Origin: Caldifarciminota bacterium
GTDB taxonomy: Bacteria; Hydrothermota; Tepidihabitantia; Tepidihabitantales; Tepidihabitantaceae
DNA: 8,587 nucleotides
Direction of reading: 5' to 3'
Assembly: GCA_016935295.1 (NCBI GenBank)
Contig: JAFGRF010000165.1
Location: forward strand, 1-8,587
Part shown: one piece after another, positions 5,515 to 8,587 of the stretch
How the letters are laid out: each line of letters opens with the position of its first letter
Numbering within the stretch: position 1 is the stretch's first letter
Translations under genes and position numbers: made by a program
The notes under the pieces: model-generated
Seen by the model: the letters and a program-made list of their open reading frames with translations, nothing else
What the model was told of the DNA's origin: nothing
Database searches by the model: none

Positions 5515-5533
5515 GTACCGCTCCTTTCGGTAC
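5515..5533 (-). promoter_or_regulatory. Leader hairpin presenting the Shine-Dalgarno sequence in its loop
   Basis: On the minus strand GTACCG-AAAGGAG-CGGTAC forms a perfect 6-bp stem with a 7-base loop that is the Shine-Dalgarno sequence of the PK_C gene. The predicted transcription start is about base 5535, so the hairpin would be the first structure of the mRNA. It could keep the site exposed, protect the 5' end or be bound by a regulator. Confidence 0.5.
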
Positions 5534-5541
5534 GAGGTTGG

Positions 5542-5570
5542 ATGATATCGGCCCGCTTGCTGCCGGTCAA
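5542..5570 (-). promoter_or_regulatory. Sigma70-type promoter for the PK_C gene
   Basis: TTGACC (-35, 5565-5570) and TATCAT (-10, 5542-5547) with a 17-base spacer. Start predicted near 5535, giving a leader of about 26 bases. Each box has one mismatch to consensus. Confidence 0.6.
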
Positions 5571-5576
5571 GCACGC

Positions 5577-5596
5577 GGGGCGGCTTGCGCCGCCCC
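5577..5596 (-). terminator. GC-rich GCAA-loop hairpin between DUF35 and PK_C genes
   Basis: GGGGCGGC-GCAA-GCCGCCCC on the minus strand: a perfect 8-bp stem closed by a GNRA-type tetraloop. It begins 19 bases after the DUF35 stop and ends 6 bases before the -35 box of the next gene. No U tract follows, so it may be a U-less terminator, an attenuator or a 3'-end stabiliser. Confidence 0.5.
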
Positions 5597-5615
5597 TTGG
5601 TATTCGGAGTCTCGG

Positions 5616-6191
5616 CTACTGAGCCGGTTCCCAGTAGAGGTCCAGGATGGTGTTGGTCGAGCCCTTGGTGCGGAAGCAGGCCTTGACCTTCATGCCAATC
5701 TTCGCCTCGCCCTTCGCCAGGTACCCTTTCATGATGGTAGCGGCGCCCGGTATCTTCACGTCGATCTGGTAGTACGGGTAGGATATCTCGATGCCGTGTC
5801 CGGGATACTCGACGTGGGTGAAGGTGAAGATCTCACCGATGACCGGGTTCTTCAGCTCGATCCACTTCATCCGGGTCAGGCAGTCCGGGCAATCCGCCCG
5901 CGGCGGCAGCCAGAATCCGGTTTCGCAGCCGGGCGTCCGGCACTTCGTCGCCATCAGCTTGCCTTTCTTGAGTCCCTCGAAGAACGGGGATAGAAGTCCA
6001 TAGGTGTGGTGGTGCATCAACGTGCGCGGCCATTGGATGACCATGGCTGGGCTCTTCTTTTCGACGAGCATCGGCTCACCGGTCAGGTGAATGCCAGTAG
6101 TGGCTTTGGGCTTCAGACGTTGGACCTTGGACTTGAGAGCGGGCTTGCGGGTCTTCATGACCTTCTTCACGGCCTTCTTGGTTTTCTTCAT
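5616..6191 (-). CDS. DUF35 zinc-ribbon/OB-fold acyl-CoA-binding protein, thiolase partner
   Basis: A 191-residue partner of the thiolase upstream. In known systems (archaeal acetoacetyl-CoA thiolase/HMG-CoA synthase, BbsA of anaerobic toluene degradation) DUF35 proteins bridge or complete thiolase-fold enzymes and help bind CoA. Seen: HHHTYGLLSPFFEGLKKGKL (60-79), rubredoxin-like zinc ribbon with Cys84, Cys89, Cys101 and Cys104, PPR (96-98), and an OB-fold C-terminus ending NTILDLYWEP (180-189). The first cysteine pair is C-x4-C instead of the usual C-x2-C. Residues 1-29 are an unusual basic tail with 12 Lys and 2 Arg, partly encoded by a TGGACNN heptad. ATG at 6191 is preferred because AGGTGA precedes it by 5 bases. 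A GTG at 6200, directly after the thiolase stop, is the alternative and would add three residues. Confidence 0.9.
   Translation of the reverse strand: MKKTKKAVKKVMKTRKPALKSKVQRLKPKATTGIHLTGEPMLVEKKSPAMVIQWPRTLMHHHTYGLLSPFFEGLKKGKLMATKCRTPGCETGFWLPPRADCPDCLTRMKWIELKNPVIGEIFTFTHVEYPGHGIEISYPYYQIDVKIPGAATIMKGYLAKGEAKIGMKVKACFRTKGSTNTILDLYWEPAQ
6114..6134. repeat. TGGACNN heptad inside the DUF35 coding region
   Basis: Plus-strand units CAGACGT, TGGACCT and TGGACTT at a 7-base period. Compared with 2665-2684 in the small element, 16 of 20 positions agree. On the coding strand it specifies roughly residues 20-26 of the lysine-rich DUF35 tail. Confidence 0.5.
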
Positions 6192-6200
6192 CGCTCTCAC

Positions 6201-7583
6201 CTAGCCTTTCACTTCTTCCGGGTTCTCGAGGATGCCACAGGTGACGTGGGAGCCGACGCCGGCGTGCGAAATCCAGAGGGCGCGACGGCGCTTTGGTATC
6301 TGGAGCGACTTCCAGTCCTTGGGCTTCTTCTTGCCGAACCGGGTCCACATCTTCGGGTCGCCGTGGAACTTGTCGTACTTGTTCTGGAGCTGCCAGAAGC
6401 ACTCGGCGCCCTGGAAGATGCCGGTGGCGCCGACCGCGTGCATGGTGCCAAGCAGGCCGCCGGACAGGTTGGACGGGCAGCGGCCGCCGAAATAGGCGTC
6501 GCCGGACGTGATGTACTCCTCTTCCTTGCCGTAGGGACGCAGGCCGATGTCGCCGTAGGTCTGAAGGTCGGAGATGGTGAATGCGTCGTGGAGCTCGACC
6601 AGGTCGAGGTCTTCCATCGGCTCGTAGATGCCGGCCATGCGATAGGCCATGTAGGCGGCAAATCGCGAGGCGAGGAAGCTCTGGAAGCCAGGGTAGGGCT
6701 CATGGTATTTCTCTTCCATCCAATCGTACATGCCCGGCTTCTCGTTCGGCAGCAGCGGGACTTCCATGTTGCGGCGGTCGGCCACGCGCAGGGTGTGGGT
6801 GCCGCCGGCGATCTGGAGCCGCATCGGATGGTCGCTGAGCTTGTACGCGGTCTCCTCGTCGCAAAGGAGCATCGCGGCCGAACCGACGCTCATCACGCAG
6901 CACTCCAGCATCCGGAGCGGGTCGCAGACCATGCGTCCGTTCAGCACTTCTTCGATTGTGTGGTGGCCGGGGTTCTGGGCGAATGGTGAGGAGCAGGCGT
7001 AGCCGCGGTTCTTGACCGCGATGGCAGCGCGGACTTCGTCCTTGACGTCGTAGACGTGGGCGAAGCGGCGGGCCATTGGTGCGTAGTAGGCCGCGTACAT
7101 GCGGGCCATACGTGTCTCGAAGTCCTTGCAGGCTGCAGTCGAGATGTAGAAGTTGCCCGTACGGGTGTCTACTTCGTCCATCCGCTCCCAGCCGAGCACC
7201 AGCGTGCAGTTCGAGTAGCCGGAAGCGACCGTGTTGGCGCCGACAAGAGTGGCGTATCCGCCGGTCGCGCCACCGGTCTTGATGCCGACGTTCGGCAGCG
7301 GATCGAGTCCCAGGTAGTCATGGATTTTGGCCTCGCAGAGCAACTGGTCCTGGAAGTGGTCGGCGAATTCGCCGAAGCACGTCATGTTGATGAGGCCTTT
7401 CACCTCGAGCGGCGACAGCTTGAGATCGTTTTCCTCAAGCATCATCTTAAAGGCCATCATCGTCAGCTCTTCCAACTTGTACTCGGGGTAGTGCTTGCGG
7501 TAGTCGGTAGTCCCGGCCGCAACCACGTACACGGGTCGCTGGAACTTTGGAACTCTCAGGTTCCCTGGTTTGAACTTTATCAT
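6201..7583 (-). CDS. Thiolase-fold acyl-CoA enzyme (SCP2/archaeal type), nucleophile Cys apparently absent
   Basis: A 460-residue cytoplasmic thiolase-superfamily protein expected to form or cleave a C-C bond on acyl-CoA together with DUF35, whose gene begins at or within 10 bases of its stop. Seen: TGGATGGYATLVGANTVASG (103-122) with LVLGWERMDEVDT (128-140), the usual nucleophile region; ELHDAF (330-335); NLSGGLLGTMHAVGATG (372-388), the thiolase GHPxGATG equivalent with His382; and GVGSHVTCGIL (442-452). Where classical members have a Cys (pattern C-A/S-S-G-G), this one reads G105-A-T-G-G, so the nucleophile seems lost; the alignment is by eye. It is longer than typical SCP2 thiolases of about 390-400. 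The ATG at 7583-7581 has AGGAGG 6 bases upstream; an in-frame extension to 7703 covers the promoter and is rejected. Transcribed from 7686-7713. Confidence 0.88.
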   Translation of the reverse strand: MIKFKPGNLRVPKFQRPVYVVAAGTTDYRKHYPEYKLEELTMMAFKMMLEENDLKLSPLEVKGLINMTCFGEFADHFQDQLLCEAKIHDYLGLDPLPNVGIKTGGATGGYATLVGANTVASGYSNCTLVLGWERMDEVDTRTGNFYISTAACKDFETRMARMYAAYYAPMARRFAHVYDVKDEVRAAIAVKNRGYACSSPFAQNPGHHTIEEVLNGRMVCDPLRMLECCVMSVGSAAMLLCDEETAYKLSDHPMRLQIAGGTHTLRVADRRNMEVPLLPNEKPGMYDWMEEKYHEPYPGFQSFLASRFAAYMAYRMAGIYEPMEDLDLVELHDAFTISDLQTYGDIGLRPYGKEEEYITSGDAYFGGRCPSNLSGGLLGTMHAVGATGIFQGAECFWQLQNKYDKFHGDPKMWTRFGKKKPKDWKSLQIPKRRRALWISHAGVGSHVTCGILENPEEVKG

Positions 7584-7589
7584 CGGCTT

Positions 7590-7619
7590 CCTCCTGGAGT
7601 CGGCCGCACCTGGCCGGAG
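7590..7619 (-). promoter_or_regulatory. Possible ribosome-site-sequestering hairpin before the thiolase
   Basis: On the minus strand CGGCC-AGGTGC-GGCCG forms a 5-bp stem, and the CTCC just before it can pair with the GGAG of the AGGAGG ribosome site across a 6-base bulge. This could mask translation initiation; the stem is short, so it is only a suggestion. Confidence 0.25.
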
Positions 7620-7657
7620 CAGCCGTATTAATAGCTCGGATAGCCTGTCGTGAGTCG

Positions 7658-7679
7658 CTGCCGGACGTACGACCGGCAG
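7658..7679 (-). promoter_or_regulatory. Hairpin at the 5' end of the thiolase transcript
   Basis: CTGCCGG and CCGGCAG form a perfect 7-bp stem with an 8-base loop. It starts at about the predicted transcription start (near 7679), so it would be either a 5'-end stabilising structure or, as DNA, a dyad operator overlapping the start site. Confidence 0.45.
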
Positions 7680-7685
7680 TGCTCG

Positions 7686-7713
7686 ATAATAGAGCAAACC
7701 CATCCCGAGTCAA
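7686..7713 (-). promoter_or_regulatory. Sigma70-type promoter for the thiolase-DUF35 operon
   Basis: TTGACT (7708-7713) and TATTAT (7686-7691) with a 16-base spacer. Predicted start near 7679, leader of about 95 bases. Confidence 0.65.
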
Positions 7714-7737
7714 GGAACAGGCCGGTGCAGGTGCGCT

Positions 7738-7766
7738 TTGACAGGCGCAAGCCTGCAGCCTAGAAT
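7738..7766 (+). promoter_or_regulatory. Sigma70-type promoter for the M14 carboxypeptidase
   Basis: Perfect TTGACA (7738-7743), 17-base spacer, TAGAAT (7761-7766, one mismatch). Predicted start near 7773, leader of about 100 bases. Confidence 0.7.
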
Positions 7767-7775
7767 TGATCGGTG

Positions 7776-7785
7776 GCTCATGAGC
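7776..7785. promoter_or_regulatory. GCTCATGAGC palindrome near the transcription start
   Basis: Perfect 10-base palindrome a few bases after the predicted start of the carboxypeptidase transcript, a position typical of operators. It is short, so chance is not excluded. Confidence 0.3.
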
Positions 7786-7827
7786 GGCAGTGGTCGCTCC
7801 ATGTCTGGTCGTCGCAGGGAACGACCA
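7782..7827 (+). promoter_or_regulatory. Two tandem hairpins in the carboxypeptidase leader
   Basis: Hairpin A: GAGCG (7782-7786) with CGCTC (7795-7799), 8-base loop. Hairpin B: TGGTCGT (7806-7812) with ACGACCA (7821-7827), 8-base loop. Hairpin B has the same 7-bp stem and 8-base loop dimensions as the hairpin in the divergent thiolase leader. No known riboswitch was recognised. Confidence 0.4.
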
Positions 7828-7872
7828 ACTGAAGGGCCATCTTCCGTCTACACACCCGTTGCTGGAGGTTCA

Positions 7873-8587
7873 ATGCTTCGTCACGTTGCTGTTGCGTTTG
7901 TCTGTGTAACGTTGTTGGTCGGGTCGGCAGTCGCCGGTCCGATGCTTGTCCGAGTCGGCGCGCACGACTATCAGGAGCTTGCTTCTCATATCACCTTCAA
8001 GGGGACTTCAATCGAAATCGCCGGTGCCAAGGTCGGGAAGTCGTATGACTTGTTGCTCGACCGTTCGGACTTCGGTATAGTCCAGGCTTCGGGCTTGCCC
8101 GTCACCGTCATTCATGACGACATGGATGTGGTCGGCCGGGAAGCGGCTCTGACCGGTTCCTACCATAGCCTTAACCAGATTGACTCGATGATGCGCTACT
8201 GGGCCGCCACTTATCCATCAATCTGCCAGCTTGAGTCAATCGGCACGACCTACCAGGGTCGCTGGATACGCGGCGTGAGGATCGCTTCATCCTCGGCCGA
8301 GGGCAAACCGGAGTGCCTTGCGCTTGGCATCGTCCACGCCCGGGAATGGGGTGCGGTCGAGGCCGTCCGCTACCTGGCCGACACGCTTGTCCGTTTCTGC
8401 TCGAGCGATACCGGGTTTCAGAACTTCATCGACAATCACCAGCTCCATGTGTTTGTCATCACCAACGTGGACGGCTACGCCTATGACCATGACTCATCGG
8501 GCGGCAGCGGGTACTCGTGGCGCAAGAACCGACAGCCGTTCGGTTCGTCCATTGGCTGCGACCCGAACCGGGATTTCAACGGTAGCT
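7873..8587 (+). CDS. Secreted M14 zinc carboxypeptidase, N-terminal part (cut by window edge)
   Basis: Exported metallocarboxypeptidase of the M14 family (carboxypeptidase A/T-like) that removes C-terminal residues from peptides; 238 residues are present. Residues 1-21 form a signal peptide (MLRHVAVAFVCVTLL, ending SAVA before Gly22). Residues 22-95 resemble a propeptide or N-terminal domain. The catalytic domain starts near YHSLNQIDSMMRYWAATYPS (97-116). The first zinc ligands are His155 and Glu158 in GIVHAREWGAVE, with Arg157 at the substrate-binding position. NVDGYAYDHD (198-207), SWRKNR (215-220) and CDPNRDFNG (229-237) with Asn232/Arg233 are further family blocks. The third zinc ligand and the general base lie beyond the window. 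ATG at 7873 has GGAGG 4 bases upstream; in-frame ATGs at 7780 and 7801 lack a ribosome site. The gene has a strong promoter of its own and is divergent from the thiolase operon. Confidence 0.93.
   Translation, partial: MLRHVAVAFVCVTLLVGSAVAGPMLVRVGAHDYQELASHITFKGTSIEIAGAKVGKSYDLLLDRSDFGIVQASGLPVTVIHDDMDVVGREAALTGSYHSLNQIDSMMRYWAATYPSICQLESIGTTYQGRWIRGVRIASSSAEGKPECLALGIVHAREWGAVEAVRYLADTLVRFCSSDTGFQNFIDNHQLHVFVITNVDGYAYDHDSSGGSGYSWRKNRQPFGSSIGCDPNRDFNGS

Larger units (their letters stand above)
7584..7872. other. Divergent intergenic region with two promoters and structured leaders
   Basis: This 289-base stretch holds no supported gene. The -35 boxes of the leftward (7708-7713) and rightward (7738-7743) promoters are 24 bases apart, with hairpins in both leaders. 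The spacing would let one regulator control both sides, but no specific operator shared by both was identified. Confidence 0.6.

Noticed and set aside
6006..6989. Open frame of 327 codons on the plus strand
   Set aside because: It lies opposite DUF35 and the thiolase, both of which have clear family motifs. Its product has no recognisable motif, as expected for an antisense frame in GC-rich coding DNA.
7584..7703. N-terminal extension of the thiolase frame up to 7703
   Set aside because: It would contain the -10 box of the thiolase promoter. The ATG at 7583 has a good AGGAGG and the family begins there.
7780..7872. In-frame upstream ATGs (7780, 7801) for the carboxypeptidase
   Set aside because: They have no ribosome site and would bury the signal peptide behind an Arg-rich leader. 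GGAGG precedes the ATG at 7873.
8287..8490. Minus-strand frame of 67 codons
   Set aside because: It lies opposite the catalytic core of the M14 carboxypeptidase and has no independent support.

Overview
The window is a GC-rich stretch of bacterial DNA. Seven complete genes and one partial gene lie on the minus strand, and one partial gene runs off the right edge on the plus strand. No rRNA, tRNA, CRISPR array, phage gene or classical transposase was seen. The gene set combines an archaeal-style thiolase/DUF35 pair, a stand-alone pyruvate-kinase C-terminal-domain protein, butyrate kinase beside indolepyruvate:ferredoxin oxidoreductase, and secreted hydrolases. Together with dispersed intergenic repeats, this suggests an uncultured, probably anaerobic, amino-acid-fermenting bacterium of a candidate phylum (WOR-3/Stahlbacteria-like lineages come to mind). 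That placement is inference; no marker gene is present. Layout from right to left, which is the direction of most transcription: a partial secreted M14 zinc carboxypeptidase (7873 to the right edge, plus strand) is divergent from a thiolase (7583-6201) and a DUF35 zinc-ribbon/OB-fold protein (6191-5616). Each side of the divergent region has a good sigma70-type promoter and a structured leader. A hairpin with a GCAA loop (5577-5596) separates the thiolase operon from the AF0103-like PK_C protein (5509-4961), which has its own promoter and a Shine-Dalgarno sequence displayed in a hairpin loop. Immediately after that stop codon begins a 540-bp element (4421-4960) bounded by near-perfect 29/30-bp terminal inverted repeats. 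The repeats are built from CACGAA hexamers, and the element encodes one GxxExxY (PD-(D/E)XK-like) protein. Next is a translationally coupled pair: a HIT-family protein (4392-3955) and a secreted alpha/beta-hydrolase (3958-2840). A second, gene-less 158-bp relative of the element (2639-2796) follows. Then come a class I methyltransferase (2607-1870), butyrate kinase (1794-706) and the overlapping start of iorA (734 to the left edge). How the genes fit together: buk and iorA overlap by 29 bases and form a plausible energy-conserving module (2-oxoacid to acyl-CoA plus reduced ferredoxin, then acyl-phosphate to acid plus ATP). Thiolase and DUF35 form a two-protein acyl-CoA condensing/cleaving complex, although the thiolase seems to lack the usual nucleophilic cysteine. 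The carboxypeptidase and the secreted hydrolase fit extracellular polymer or peptide degradation feeding such a metabolism. The most unusual content is the repeat biology. Two elements share arms of the same polarity, one with and one without the GxxExxY gene, and each sits about 30 bases upstream of a start codon. A separate TGGACNN heptad repeat occurs both inside the small element and, inverted, inside the lysine-rich N-terminal extension of the DUF35 gene.
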